From assembly GCF_004522215.1 (NCBI RefSeq), contig NZ_SDLR01000005.1:93086-157085 (forward strand): DNA of 64,000 nt. Direction: 5' to 3'. The position numbers were made by a program, and so were the translations under genes. Origin of the DNA: Ammoniphilus sp. YIM 78166 (GTDB lineage Bacteria; Bacillota; Bacilli; Aneurinibacillales; RAOX-1). Position 1 is the stretch's first letter; each line of letters opens with the position of its first letter. The notes below the pieces were generated by a model, which worked only from the letters and a program-made list of their open reading frames with translations, was not told the origin of the DNA and did not search any database. Shown here piece after piece: positions 27,878 through 36,988 of the stretch.

Positions 27878-28182
27878 AGTTGACACTCCTTTATGAAAGT
27901 ATCCTTAAAAACCCAATTTATGTTTTGCTAATAACTGGATCCTAATACTCTATATCGAGTAGTTCCTTACAAGAAATTGAATTTATATCATGATTTGTCG
28001 ATCCATAATAAGCTCGATAGGAACTGCTAATTTAAGTAATCCAAGGTATAGAGTTTTTCCGTTTTGAATGACAAATTTATGAGATAAGCGCCCGTTTCTC
28101 TCGAACTAAAAATGAACGTAGACACCTACCTAACGAATACGCATATGATAGGTTGAAAACTTTAGCAACCGGGGGGTTTCCC

Positions 28183-28638
28183 ATGTATTCCAATCAATAT
28201 GTTTATAATTATGGTGGACAATTTTATAATGATTATTTTCGAGCAACAAATGACACTCAACTAATAAATGATATTCAGAAAGCAATTAATGGGGAATATA
28301 GTGCCATTTCATGTTATGAAAAGTTAGCTAAGATGGCACCTACACAAGATCAAAAGACAAAAATACTTGAGATACAAAAAGACGAAAAACGTCATCTTGA
28401 AGAGTTCAGCAGGATTTATATAAATTTAACAGGAAGACAGCCGACTTATAAAATCATTGAGGAATGTCCAGACAATTATAAAGCTGGAATCGAATTTGCG
28501 TTTAAAGATGAACAAGAAGCCGTTGATTTCTATTTAGATATAGCAGATAAAGCACAGGATACTTTTATTAAAGAAAGATTTCGACGTGCAGCATCAGATG
28601 AACAAAATCACGCTGTATGGTTTTTATTTTTTTTTTAA
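28183..28638 (+). CDS. Ferritin-like domain protein, first of a fused/frameshifted pair
   Basis: About 151 residues. It has a Tyr/Asn-rich N-terminus, then a four-helix ferritin-like bundle with carboxylate/His ligands: AINGEYSAISCYE, DEKRHLEEFSRIY, AFKDEQEAVDFY and ASDEQNHAVW. Similar Bacillales proteins end about here (WFLYFF). The reading frame closes in a run of ten T residues, and a second ferritin-like frame continues in the +1 frame without a gap. Start ATG 28183 behind GGGGGG; a TTG at 28153 is less likely. Confidence 0.75.
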   Translation: MYSNQYVYNYGGQFYNDYFRATNDTQLINDIQKAINGEYSAISCYEKLAKMAPTQDQKTKILEIQKDEKRHLEEFSRIYINLTGRQPTYKIIEECPDNYKAGIEFAFKDEQEAVDFYLDIADKAQDTFIKERFRRAASDEQNHAVWFLFFF

Positions 28639-28639
28639 A

Positions 28640-29101
28640 TCCACAAATGTAACGCATAAGAAACGGCAAATTGAGAATTACGGTGCTAAAGGAGCACTAA
28701 ATGCTACTTTGTTAACCATATCTGAAATGCTGACTTACGCACTACAGGACGAATACTTGGCACAATCTAGGTATGATAACATTTTAGAAACCTTTGGATA
28801 TATTCCTACTTTTGCACAAATTAAAGAAGCCGAACTAAGGCATATTAATGCATTATTACCACTCTTTGAACGTTATCAGGTTCCTTTACCTGAAGATATA
28901 TCAAAGTCTTTCGTCTCTACTCCTGATAACATTAAGGCAGCCTTTGCTGCAGGTGTTCAAGGGGAGAAAGAAAACATCGCGATGTATGAAAAGTTCCTAA
29001 GATATCAGATACCAAACGATGTTAGATTGGTTTTCAGCCGATTACATGACGCTTCAATGAATCACCTCGCAGCCTTTGAAAAAGGACTTGAAAGAAAGTG
29101 A
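28640..29101 (+). CDS. Second ferritin-like (DUF2202-like) protein, start lost or shifted
   Basis: The frame carries a ferritin-like domain: EMLTYALQDEYLAQSRYDNIL, AEAEL-type helix IKEAELRHINALLPLF, and NHLAAFEKGL. Relatives have an N-terminus ending NYGAKGAL, which is present near 28679-28702 but has no start codon or ribosome binding site at the expected distance. The first in-frame ATG is at 28727, inside the domain. Either the gene is expressed by slippage on the T tract, or a deletion removed its start and it is a pseudogene. No other gene in 29102-29249. Confidence 0.55.
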   Translation, partial: STNVTHKKRQIENYGAKGALNATLLTISEMLTYALQDEYLAQSRYDNILETFGYIPTFAQIKEAELRHINALLPLFERYQVPLPEDISKSFVSTPDNIKAAFAAGVQGEKENIAMYEKFLRYQIPNDVRLVFSRLHDASMNHLAAFEKGLERK

Positions 29102-29249
29102 ACTAATCTTGCAATTTCCTGTAAATGGACCATAGCTGAACAAAGAAAAACGGAGCCACATTGGCTCCTTAACTATGCTCCCTTTAGAATCTTATGAATC
29201 GTAAGCGATGTCCCAAACTACTTGGTTTTGAGACATTCGGGTTGTTTAA

Positions 29250-29684
29250 TTAATTATTTCTTTTTTCCTCCCAAAGTCGTATACGCTCTTCATGACTCAC
29301 TACTTTATGGATTTGGTGAAGCATCCATACATAGCCAAAAGAGTCCATAAATATTGCATTTGACACTCCGTAATCAGGTAACTCAGTAACTGGTTGTATC
29401 TCCGTGCACCCCAAACTCATTGCCTTTGTAAATGTTTCCTTGATATCAGGGACAGAGACGTTAAACCAAATGGTTTTTGGGTCGGCTTGGGTTGGTGCTA
29501 TCAATTGAAATTCTGGATTTTCATCCAACATGTGAAAGCGTACGCCGTAAAGGGTAAAAACTACTTCATTTGTACCTTTGGGTAAATCTGAAACCTCAAC
29601 ACGTTCGACTTCAAATATGTTTTCGTATAATTCCAATGCTTTTAAACTATCTGTAACAACCAAATCAATTTCTACTCCTACCAT
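29250..29684 (-). CDS. VOC-family (glyoxalase/bleomycin-resistance fold) protein
   Basis: A 144-residue protein with two beta-alpha-beta-beta-beta halves. It begins GVEIDLVVTDSLKALELYE and has a second half TIWFNVSVPDIKETFTKAMSLG, similar to the PhnB-like VOC proteins. These bind a metal and act as isomerases, dioxygenases or drug-binding proteins; no specific role can be assigned. The end contains SFGYVWMLHQ, typical of the group. Confidence 0.82.
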   Translation of the reverse strand: MVGVEIDLVVTDSLKALELYENIFEVERVEVSDLPKGTNEVVFTLYGVRFHMLDENPEFQLIAPTQADPKTIWFNVSVPDIKETFTKAMSLGCTEIQPVTELPDYGVSNAIFMDSFGYVWMLHQIHKVVSHEERIRLWEEKRNN

Positions 29685-29707
29685 TATGAACAGACTCCTT
29701 TTATTAG

Positions 29708-29926
29708 CTAATAGATATTCTTTACTTTATCATTTTCTTCTAATTTGTAATTAAGTATAACTGCAAGCCAAATTTGATTGGATGAATCGGCATGATGTGG
29801 ATCAGGATCAATATAGGCTTCTATGGCTGGCATTTCAGCAACATCATACTCATTTGACGGAATCCATTCGGAAAAGATTGGTTTCCAAGCCTTAGGCATT
29901 TCGATTGGGGATGGTCCATGCGTCAC
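29708..29926 (-). pseudogene. C-terminal fragment of a GyrI-like effector-binding protein
   Basis: Seventy-two codons matching the end of AraC effector-binding/GyrI-like proteins (FSEWIPSNEYDVAEMPAIEAYIDP followed by IWLAVI). The N-terminal half of the roughly 150-residue domain is absent, and the upstream sequence has no matching frame. I treat it as a remnant. Confidence 0.55.
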
Positions 29927-30177
29927 TTAGGTTAGCCTAGTCCAGCATACTTGTTTACTAATTCCTCAACTCTCTCTTAAGTAGTCCCCTTTTTGGTTTC
30001 ATCCCAGATGATATTGTACAACCATCTTCGCGGATATAGAAAAACTTTTGTGTTTTATTCAGGGACTCACCTTGTCCCACAAAGACATAAATTGCAGTCT
30101 ATTAATTTTTATATAAAGTATTAAAATTTAATTATGACATACTTATTCGTTAATGTGACATGTCATTTGGCAAGGAA

Positions 30178-30309
30178 ATGAACACACTGGAAATTTTAGT
30201 TTGCCAAGACTGTGAACAAACTAATGATTTTCATGAATTTCTTATTCCCGACAACATAGGACATTGTGTTGATACCAAACTACATAAACAAGTATATAAA
30301 GGTGATTAA
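30178..30309 (+). CDS. Small CxxC protein of unknown function
   Basis: A 43-codon frame starting MNTLEILVCQDCEQTNDFHE. It has one CxxC pair and a later Cys, and ends two bases before the next small gene. AAGGA immediately before the ATG is close for a ribosome binding site. The Cys pair recalls the small Firmicute SR1P-type peptides, but length and C-terminus differ, so I do not assign it. Confidence 0.4.
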   Translation: MNTLEILVCQDCEQTNDFHEFLIPDNIGHCVDTKLHKQVYKGD

Positions 30310-30311
30310 TA

Positions 30312-30512
30312 ATGATTCTAATGAAGCAGATTCTGAAGTCTTTAGATCAGAAGGGAATTGTCGATAAACATACTCTCTATCTTGAAATTGGTGATCCTAA
30401 ACTCCCTGATCGATTAGCTTTTTTGTGTGAGCGTAGAGATATTAAACTGGTTTCGGTGAATGCTTTTGCAATTACTGATAAAGGAAAAAAGACACTATTT
30501 AAACTACCGTAA
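30312..30512 (+). CDS. Small protein of unknown function
   Basis: A 66-residue protein, MKQILKSLDQKGIVDKHTLY near its start (split from a leading MIL), with AAAGGTGA a few bases upstream of the ATG. No domain recognised; the ITDKGKKTLFKL end resembles the wing of a small winged-helix protein. Coupled to the CxxC frame just upstream. Sequence from 30513 to 30830 holds no gene that I can support. Confidence 0.45.
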   Translation: MILMKQILKSLDQKGIVDKHTLYLEIGDPKLPDRLAFLCERRDIKLVSVNAFAITDKGKKTLFKLP

Positions 30513-30831
30513 CCAAAATGATAAAGATACACTCCGAGCATTGTGTTACGGTCTAAAAACTCAACTTGATGTTGAATGGCTGTACTTAGTCCATCCAACG
30601 ACCTAATCCAAGGTTTAGGAAACGGGCTGACCTTCTCCCCTGAACTAACCAATGGAATAAGGATATCTCGAAATATGATTAATGGACACTATATTGAAAA
30701 CGCATATATCTACAAGTTAGGCAGTAGCAGAAGTCCGGCGCAGTAGTTGAAAAGGTAGGTTGGAAGGGCGAACATTGTGGTCCCCTTTCCAATCCCCTAT
30801 TACTTAACCCTCTACTTATCATTTTCTTTCC

Positions 30832-30930
30832 CCAATGTATACTGGAATTAATAATTCACGACAAAAACAAAGAGACCGACAGTGCTCGAATACTATCGGT
30901 CAGTACAACAGACGTGCCCCTTACTGGTCT
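30832..30930. repeat. Antitoxin-end relic of the type I toxin-antitoxin unit
   Basis: It contains CCCCAATGTATACTGG (promoter region homologue), the stem GACCGACAGTG (30873-30883) with TACTATCGGTC (30891-30901) and GTACAACAGACGTGCCCC. No toxin frame follows. The stem bases differ from the copy at 24131 in a mostly pairing-preserving way. Confidence 0.5.
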
Positions 30931-31093
30931 GCCATACTCATCGAGTGCCTATTGCTCACTTTTATGAAGTTAACTGAAATATATTCGATAAGAAAATTCG
31001 GTCATCAGGTCGCTCAAGCTAATAAAATGAGACAATGCCGCACGAAAAGTATCATTCATTTGCGATCGCAAAATGTGTATGCGGAAAGCGAAC

Positions 31094-31139
31094 AAAAAAA
31101 GGGATTTTTAAGGTAATGGCTTTAAAATCCCTTTTTTTC
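31094..31139. terminator. Bidirectional terminator-like hairpin
   Basis: AAAAAAAGGGATTTTTAAGG pairs with CTTTAAAATCCCTTTTTTT; T runs exist on both strands. It lies 140 bases after the tetR-family gene stop. Confidence 0.6.
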
Positions 31140-31281
31140 CAACAAGCCAAACCACATCGGTTAGGCATGAATTTAACTATATTTTACGTTTGATTTGTTC
31201 AATAGCTTACTTTGTTAATTTGTCTGCCTTTTGCAGCACGGTAGTCTCAAGAGTCAATTGAAGTTTCATTCGTTGATCCTT

Positions 31282-31881
31282 CTATCTGTTATAAATCCCA
31301 TATTTTAAGATATCAATATAATCCGTTAAATCTTCATATAGCTCTTCTAATAGAGCTAGTGCTTTGTCGTCTACCTGCTTGTATTTTTCTACATATCTTC
31401 TGGTTAAAGCCTCGACCGATTCAAAAATAATAGCCAGTATTTTTTCATAGGAAATATCGTTGCGCAAGATTTCCGTATTCATCCCATTAAGGTAGAAACG
31501 AAAATATCGCTCATTAAAGCGCTGTTCAAACCGATCGGCTTCTTCTTGAATTTCTTCCGATTTTACCACTAATAGATAAATAGCTAGGTGATAGATGAGG
31601 GGTTTTTGTATAAAAAGCTTCATTTTTACCAAATTTAGGTCTCTTAATCGCTCTAGCGGATCAGCCGAAATAGAAGAAGATTCACTTTCCAAATAAGAAA
31701 AAAAATACTCCATACACCGTTCTCCAATATAGAGAAACAGTGTTTTTTTATTTTGGAAATGATGAAATAAAAGCCCCTTCGACACTCCTGCCTTTTTTAT
31801 GATCGCGTTAGTAGATGCCAGATCATAGCCCTTCTCCGCAAATTCCTCTAGTCCCGCCTGAAGCAGTTGCTTTTTTTTCAC
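31282..31881 (-). CDS. TetR/AcrR-family transcriptional regulator
   Basis: A 199-residue regulator with an N-terminal TetR helix-turn-helix (AEKGYDLASTNAIIKKAGVSKGLLFHHFQNKKTLF, read here in parts: STNAIIKKAGVSKG and LLFHHFQNKKTLF) and a C-terminal ligand domain. It starts at GTG, the only in-frame start after an upstream stop. It is divergent from a DoxX-like gene, and two palindromes in between (31945-31958, 31984-31997) are probable operators, one of them over the promoter of the DoxX gene. It would repress that gene and perhaps itself. Confidence 0.88.
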   Translation of the reverse strand: MKKKQLLQAGLEEFAEKGYDLASTNAIIKKAGVSKGLLFHHFQNKKTLFLYIGERCMEYFFSYLESESSSISADPLERLRDLNLVKMKLFIQKPLIYHLAIYLLVVKSEEIQEEADRFEQRFNERYFRFYLNGMNTEILRNDISYEKILAIIFESVEALTRRYVEKYKQVDDKALALLEELYEDLTDYIDILKYGIYNR

Positions 31882-31943
31882 GTCGGTTTCATCGTTTCAT
31901 ATTGGATTCATGATTTCGCTCCATTCGTGATGTTATGATTATA

Positions 31944-31997
31944 TTGACCACACGGTCAGTTTTAGCTATAATTTACCATGTAATGACCACCTGGTCA
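31944..31997 (+). promoter_or_regulatory. DoxX-gene promoter with two TetR-type operators
   Basis: -35 TTGACC (31944-31949), 17-base spacer and -10 TATAAT (31967-31972). Palindrome TGACCACACGGTCA covers the -35 (31945-31958). A second, TGACCACCTGGTCA, lies after the start point (31984-31997). Both fit GACC-N4-GGTC, 39 bases apart. Confidence 0.75.
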
Positions 31998-32021
31998 ATC
32001 TTGCGCGAGGAGGGAATAGGA

Positions 32022-32420
32022 ATGAAGCGTGCTTTTTATCGCATCTGCGAAGTTTTGTTGGCTCTTATCTTTTTGGGAGCTGGTCTAAACGGATATTTGG
32101 TATGGTTTGGTTTTGAACCTATATTTCCTACAAGTCCTAAAGCGATGGAGTTTTTAGGTACTGGATATTTACTCGCGCTTGTGAAAACCGTTGAATGTTT
32201 GGGTGGATTGCTGATTTTAACGCGAAGATTCATCCCTTTAGCATTGCTCATGCTCCTGCCGCTGATCGTAAACATTCTGGCCTTCCATATCTTCGTGGAC
32301 CCTGAACTTCTCCCAATCGCCATGGTCGTGGTATTACTCGAATCCACCCTCTTATTTCATTACAAGGAAAACTTCAAGAGCTTGCTCTCAGTAAAAAGCA
32401 AGACGGATTTATCAGCCTAG
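32022..32420 (+). CDS. DoxX-like small membrane protein
   Basis: A 132-residue protein with four transmembrane helices. It starts MKRAFYRICEVLLALIFLGA and contains AGLNGYLVWFG, the LVKTVECLGGLLILTRRFIPLALL segment and a C-terminal HYKENFKSL, as in small DoxX/DoxD-like membrane proteins. ATG 32022 is chosen because AGGAGG lies 8 bases upstream; an upstream in-frame start at 31935 would read through the operators. Probably regulated by the TetR-family protein. Function unknown. Confidence 0.75.
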   Translation: MKRAFYRICEVLLALIFLGAGLNGYLVWFGFEPIFPTSPKAMEFLGTGYLLALVKTVECLGGLLILTRRFIPLALLMLLPLIVNILAFHIFVDPELLPIAMVVVLLESTLLFHYKENFKSLLSVKSKTDLSA

Positions 32421-32862
32421 AAGGGAACGAAGTACCTGAAGGGTATCCCGAAGTAGGCAATATCAGGGAAGTTCAACCGGTTAAGTCGGACAAAAGGTTC
32501 CGCTATTTGATGTCCCTTCAGGCCTTTTTAGGCGCAAACGGACATGGGTTCCTTTATTTTAGGAGTTTAAGCTCTTTCCTACCATATTTCTATGAAATAA
32601 AGGATCCCTCCATTTTTCACCACTGCGGTTTTAGGGCAAATAAGGGATCTAGTGTCCGCAACTGCCAAGCAGGATAGCTATTCATACTCCTCCCCCTCTG
32701 TTCTACCAAATCAATCTCTTAAATTTTCAGCTAAAGCTTTTTGCTTTCTAATCTCATAGTTAGCCAAAAATCTTTAACAATTTCCCTAATTATGTTAATA
32801 TTTGGTTGATTAAGGACCGGCTAGATTGAAAGATTGATATTAGTAGGAGGAGAATTCTTCGT
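32421..32862. other. Intergenic stretch with repeat relics
   Basis: No gene is supported. GGGTATCCCGAAG at about 32442 resembles the tail of the GGGACAGTCCC repeat. TAAAGCTTTTTGCTTTCTAA near 32732 matches the end of the toxin-antitoxin relic at 23725. The esterase ribosome binding site AGGAGGAG lies at about 32847. Confidence 0.35.
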
Positions 32863-34101
32863 ATGCCTCAATCCATACTCATCGACCATTCGCAAAAGGA
32901 ATTCCCGGAATTTTTGTATGTAACATTTGATTCAGAAAGTTATTCTCAATCCATTTTTAATCAAGATATCGATATTTTTAGCTACAGACTTTATATACCT
33001 AAAAGTATACGAAGTCACTCTAGTGAAAAGCCAGTCCCTTTGGTCGTCATGCTTCATGGTTGTGGCCAAACTCCAGAGTCGTTTGCAAAAGGAACGCAAA
33101 TGAACGAGTTAGCTGAAAAAGAAAACTTTATTGTCCTATACCCGGAAATGAATAATGTTGCGGATTGGTTTATTTTTAGAACTTTGCTTTTTAATCCTTA
33201 CCTTTTTTATTTGCTGACCCCTTTACAGGTAAGGTTGTTAAGGGATTCTATTCGGCAAAATGGGCTGATGTTAAAAAAGAATGTTCTACAGTCTTCTCCG
33301 GGTTGGTTAGATTGGGTAAATCAGCATTTAAAGATGAACCCATTTTTTAGGGACTATTATGAGGAATTAAATGCAACAGATTGCTGGAATTGGTTTTTTG
33401 ATGAAAATCAACATCGTGACAAAGGGCAACCTCAAATCATCATTGGAATCATCGACCAAGTAAAACGTTTTTTAAAAAAGGAATATCAAATACATATTGA
33501 TGAGAAAAAGACGTATGCTGCTGGTTTCTCGGCTGGTGCGGCCATGACTGCCATTCTCGGAGCCACCTATCCCGATATATTTAGTAAAATTGCCATCTGT
33601 GCTGGTGTACCCTACCATGCAGCGAAGCCGCATAACAAAGCTGATCTTAAACATATTTTTCACGATGCTGTTTCTGTGATGGAAAAGGGTGTCGAAGATC
33701 CGTATGCATGTGGTGACAAGGCATTTGAGGAAATGAAAAAGGCGTATAAAGAAGAAGGAGGAACAAGAACCCTACCTGTTCTTATTTTGCAGGGCACGGA
33801 TGATAGCATCGTACGTCGAATCAATGGGGATCACGTTTTTATCCAATGGGCGCAAACGAATTTTCGCATTGAAGGGGGTCATGGACGAGTACCTATCCAT
33901 TTTCAAAGTCCTATCCAAGCCCAGGAAAATGGACGAGACTATAAAGAATATATCTATAAGGATAAAAGTGGATACCCCTTAGTCCAACTTCGGATGATCG
34001 AAGGATTAGAGCATAAATGGTCTGGTGGAAGTGATGAAGGTTCCTATACCGATCCCCGCGGTCCAAAAGCAACCGAGCATATATGGAGATTCTTTCAGTG
34101 A
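32863..34101 (+). CDS. PHB-depolymerase/feruloyl-esterase type alpha/beta hydrolase
   Basis: A 412-residue protein of the esterase PHB depolymerase (LpqC) group. The oxyanion region reads VPLVVMLHGCGQTPESFAKG and the nucleophile elbow GFSAGAAMTAILG; an Asp lies in LQGTDDSIVRR and the catalytic His in EGLEHKWSGG. A run of about 80 residues between LHGCGQ and the elbow is an insertion compared with the usual family. No signal peptide, so the substrate is probably intracellular short-chain polyester or an ester. Single gene. Confidence 0.85.
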   Translation: MPQSILIDHSQKEFPEFLYVTFDSESYSQSIFNQDIDIFSYRLYIPKSIRSHSSEKPVPLVVMLHGCGQTPESFAKGTQMNELAEKENFIVLYPEMNNVADWFIFRTLLFNPYLFYLLTPLQVRLLRDSIRQNGLMLKKNVLQSSPGWLDWVNQHLKMNPFFRDYYEELNATDCWNWFFDENQHRDKGQPQIIIGIIDQVKRFLKKEYQIHIDEKKTYAAGFSAGAAMTAILGATYPDIFSKIAICAGVPYHAAKPHNKADLKHIFHDAVSVMEKGVEDPYACGDKAFEEMKKAYKEEGGTRTLPVLILQGTDDSIVRRINGDHVFIQWAQTNFRIEGGHGRVPIHFQSPIQAQENGRDYKEYIYKDKSGYPLVQLRMIEGLEHKWSGGSDEGSYTDPRGPKATEHIWRFFQ

Positions 34102-34122
34102 TATCGTCGCTAATGTAAAAAA

Positions 34123-34149
34123 GTGGGCATCCCCATTGGGGACACCCAC
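34123..34149 (-). terminator. Terminator of the sstT operon
   Basis: GTGGG...CCCAC stem with an inner CCCCATTGGGG hairpin; on the minus strand it is followed by TTTTTT. Confidence 0.75.
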
Positions 34150-34181
34150 ATTCCTAAATATATTATGGCCAACTGCCTTCT

Positions 34182-35420
34182 TTATGCTACCTTGTTGATA
34201 TTGATTTCTTTTCCTGCCTTACGCATTTCTTTAAATTCAGCTGCAGCTGTGAAAAGGACGTCCGTAGATGAGTTAAGCGCCGTTTCAAACGAGTCTTGTA
34301 AAACACCAATGATAAAGCCGACTCCGACTACCTGCATAGCGACATCTGCCGGGATCCCAAATAAGCTGCATGCTAGAGGAATCAGTAACAAGGATCCACC
34401 AGCAACCCCCGAAGCCCCGCAAGCGGATATCGCTGATAGTACACTGAGGATAATAGCTGTAGGGATGTCCACTTGAATGCCAAGGGTATGAACCGCGGCA
34501 AGCGTCAAAACAGAAATGGTAACTGCGGCACCAGCCATATTGATGGTTGCACCTAACGGAATGGATACCGAATAACTGTCCTTATTCAAGCCTAAATTTT
34601 CACATAATCTCATATTTACAGGAATATTTGAAGCTGAGCTTCGGGTAAAGAATGCGGTAATGCCGCTCTCCTTCAAGCACTTCAAAACAAGCGGGTAAGG
34701 GTTTTGTCTAATCATGACATACACAATGATGGGATTGACAACCAGTGCTACAATTAACATACAACCAATCAAAACAGCAAGTAATTTCCCGTAGCCTAGT
34801 AACGCCTCCATTCCATTGGCCGTAATAGATTCAAATACCAACCCCATGATTCCGAATGGGGCAAGCATAATCACCCATCTAACCATTTTAGACACGGCAT
34901 CTGCAAAATTAGTAATCATCGTTTTTGTCGTATCTGCGGCATTTCTTAACGCGAGTCCAAGCAGGATGGCCCAAGCTAAAATACCAATATAGTTCGCATT
35001 ATAAATGGCCTTAATGGGGTTATCAACCACGTTCAGAAGTAAGGTTTGGAGAACCTCTACGACACCGCCAGGAGGCGTCAAGCCTTCAGCACCCTTTGCA
35101 AGGGTTAAGCTTACAGGGAAGATAAAGCTTATGATCACGGCGATTAATCCAGCTGCAAAGGTTCCAATAAGGTATAGGACAATGATGGACTTCATATTCG
35201 TTTGGTTACCACGTTTGTGTTGAGCGATGGCTGACATAACCAAGATGAGTACCAACACTGGTGCAATCGCTTTCAAAGAACCTACAAATAAAGTTCCTAA
35301 TATGGCAACAGGTTGGGCTGCTTCGGGGATCGTAACCGCTAGTATAATACCCAAAATCAAACCAACTATGATTTGTTTTACCAGACTCCATTGACTCCAC
35401 TTTTCCAGTAAACGTTTCAT
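34182..35420 (-). CDS. sstT: Sodium/serine-threonine symporter
   Basis: A 412-residue DAACS-family (glutamate-symporter fold) transporter matching SstT over its length. Blocks: [42 protein letters not shown], and [23 protein letters not shown] (read in parts), with the C-terminal [23 protein letters not shown]. It imports serine and threonine with sodium. ATG 35420 is chosen for the GGGGGAAAG ribosome binding site. It follows threonine dehydrogenase by 58 bases on the same strand, so uptake and breakdown of threonine appear coupled. Confidence 0.93.
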   Translation of the reverse strand: MKRLLEKWSQWSLVKQIIVGLILGIILAVTIPEAAQPVAILGTLFVGSLKAIAPVLVLILVMSAIAQHKRGNQTNMKSIIVLYLIGTFAAGLIAVIISFIFPVSLTLAKGAEGLTPPGGVVEVLQTLLLNVVDNPIKAIYNANYIGILAWAILLGLALRNAADTTKTMITNFADAVSKMVRWVIMLAPFGIMGLVFESITANGMEALLGYGKLLAVLIGCMLIVALVVNPIIVYVMIRQNPYPLVLKCLKESGITAFFTRSSASNIPVNMRLCENLGLNKDSYSVSIPLGATINMAGAAVTISVLTLAAVHTLGIQVDIPTAIILSVLSAISACGASGVAGGSLLLIPLACSLFGIPADVAMQVVGVGFIIGVLQDSFETALNSSTDVLFTAAAEFKEMRKAGKEININKVA

Positions 35421-35478
35421 TTTTCTTTCCCCCATAGTTTAAATGATTAATCGTGCGAAAACTCAGCTAGCAGTCTAT

Positions 35479-36438
35479 CTAGGCGGTAACTAAAAGCGGG
35501 TTTGACCTCAGCTTAAACAACATATCCTCCGTCATTTTCTCTAAATCAAAATCCGTTTTAAATCCCCACTCTTCCTTAGCGCAAGTTGAATCTATTGTAT
35601 TAGGCCAACTGTCGGCAATCGCTTGCCTTACAGGATCGACCTTATAATCCATAATAAATTGCGGAATATGCTTTTGGATCTCGGCTGCAATTTGCTCCGG
35701 CTCAAAGCTCATAGCAGATACATTGAAAGAGTTCCGATGTTTCAGCTTAGAGGCATCAGCCTCCATTAATGCTATGATGGCATATAAAGCGTCAGGCATA
35801 TACATCATATCCATAAATGTGCCCTTAGCAAGGTAAGAAGTATATCTCTTATTTTTTATCGCTTCATGAAAAATTTCTACTGCATAGTCGGTTGTTCCCC
35901 CGCCAGGGAGTGTAACATAGGAGATCAATCCCGGGAATCGAAGCCCTCTCGTATCAACCCCAAATTTATGATAGTAATAGTCACATAATAACTCTCCGGA
36001 TACTTTATTTACTCCGTACATCGTAGTCGGCCGTTGAATAACGTCTTGTGGAGTGCCGTTTTTAGGAGTGCTTGGACCAAAAGCACCAATGGAGCTAGGG
36101 GTGAAAAATTGACAGTGGAGTTCTCGTGCCGTTTCTAAAGCATTCACCAATCCGCCCATGTTTAAATGCCAGGCTAAAAGAGGCTTTTTTTCAGCTGTAG
36201 CAGACAATAAAGCAGCTAAATGTATAATCGTATCCACTTCATGTTTTTTAGCTATGTTAAACATCCCTTTTTCATCTGTCACATCTAAAATCTCAAATGG
36301 ACCTGAATGGACCACGTCGCTGTCCGTTCTTCGAATATCTGTCGCAATGATATTGTCAGATCCGTAAATCTCCCTCATTTTCAGCGTCAATTCTGAACCA
36401 ATTTGACCTAAAGCCCCCGTTACTAAGACCTTTTTCAT
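35479..36438 (-). CDS. tdh: L-threonine 3-dehydrogenase, SDR/epimerase type
   Basis: A 319-residue extended [14 protein letters not shown] nucleotide motif, Ser/Thr in [10 protein letters not shown], and YGVNKVSGE with catalytic Tyr and Lys. It matches the UDP-galactose-epimerase-like threonine dehydrogenases (not the zinc MDR type), with the typical [10 protein letters not shown] and [13 protein letters not shown] blocks. It oxidises threonine to 2-amino-3-ketobutyrate with NAD. The kbl ligase that usually splits this product is not in the window. A cre-like site lies 60 bases upstream. Confidence 0.92.
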   Translation of the reverse strand: MKKVLVTGALGQIGSELTLKMREIYGSDNIIATDIRRTDSDVVHSGPFEILDVTDEKGMFNIAKKHEVDTIIHLAALLSATAEKKPLLAWHLNMGGLVNALETARELHCQFFTPSSIGAFGPSTPKNGTPQDVIQRPTTMYGVNKVSGELLCDYYYHKFGVDTRGLRFPGLISYVTLPGGGTTDYAVEIFHEAIKNKRYTSYLAKGTFMDMMYMPDALYAIIALMEADASKLKHRNSFNVSAMSFEPEQIAAEIQKHIPQFIMDYKVDPVRQAIADSWPNTIDSTCAKEEWGFKTDFDLEKMTEDMLFKLRSNPLLVTA

Positions 36439-36497
36439 CAGACATTCCTCCTTACTTTCACTTTCGCATAAACTCCTTCTTCATCTTGAGCGAAATC

Positions 36498-36511
36498 TGA
36501 AACCGTTTGCA
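36498..36511 (-). promoter_or_regulatory. cre site (CcpA) upstream of tdh-sstT
   Basis: TGAAACCGTTTGCA matches the cre consensus TGWAANCGNTNNCA at every fixed position, 60 bases before tdh, on either strand orientation of this near-palindrome. It suggests carbon catabolite repression of threonine breakdown. The rest of 36439-36930 is AT-rich and holds repeated GACAAAATT motifs but no gene. Confidence 0.65.
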
Positions 36512-36940
36512 TCGAATCATTTTATTGATTGAATTTTCGTTGTTATACACAGATGTTTGTGTCTCTGGAGAGGACAAAATTTAATCATGAATAGTTTCAA
36601 ACTCACCAAAAACTCCTGTATCCAAGTTAACACATCCCCATTATTTTGTCTACATAGAAAAGACAAAATTCCATCAAGTATTTGATAAGATTATAAATAT
36701 TCTCTATAAACAGTATAATACTTAGGGTTTTCAGCAAATTCAACAGGGCACTTTACTCTATATTTTGTATACCAGCAGAAGACATTCGACTTTCTGAGAT
36801 GATATTCTATTAGGATATCATCCAACCCAGTTTTTTTACATGCCTTGATTTTTTGTCCACCAGATGCAGACTCACTTTTATATGAAAGTTACGCATAACA
36901 CAAAATGGATAAAAGGTCGGGGTGGCGGGAAAATATAAAA

Positions 36941-36968
36941 AGACCTCTACTTGAGGTCTTCTTCTAGG
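36941..36968 (-). terminator. Terminator of the phosphodiesterase-like gene
   Basis: AGACCTC / GAGGTCT stem (36941-36947 with 36953-36959), with TTTTTATATTTT next on the minus strand. Confidence 0.7.
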
Positions 36969-36988
36969 GATGATTCCTCTCGGCGGGG

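Noticed and set aside
30377..30652. Minus-strand frame of 91 codons
   Set aside because: It overlaps the better supported 66-residue plus-strand frame and has no ribosome binding site.
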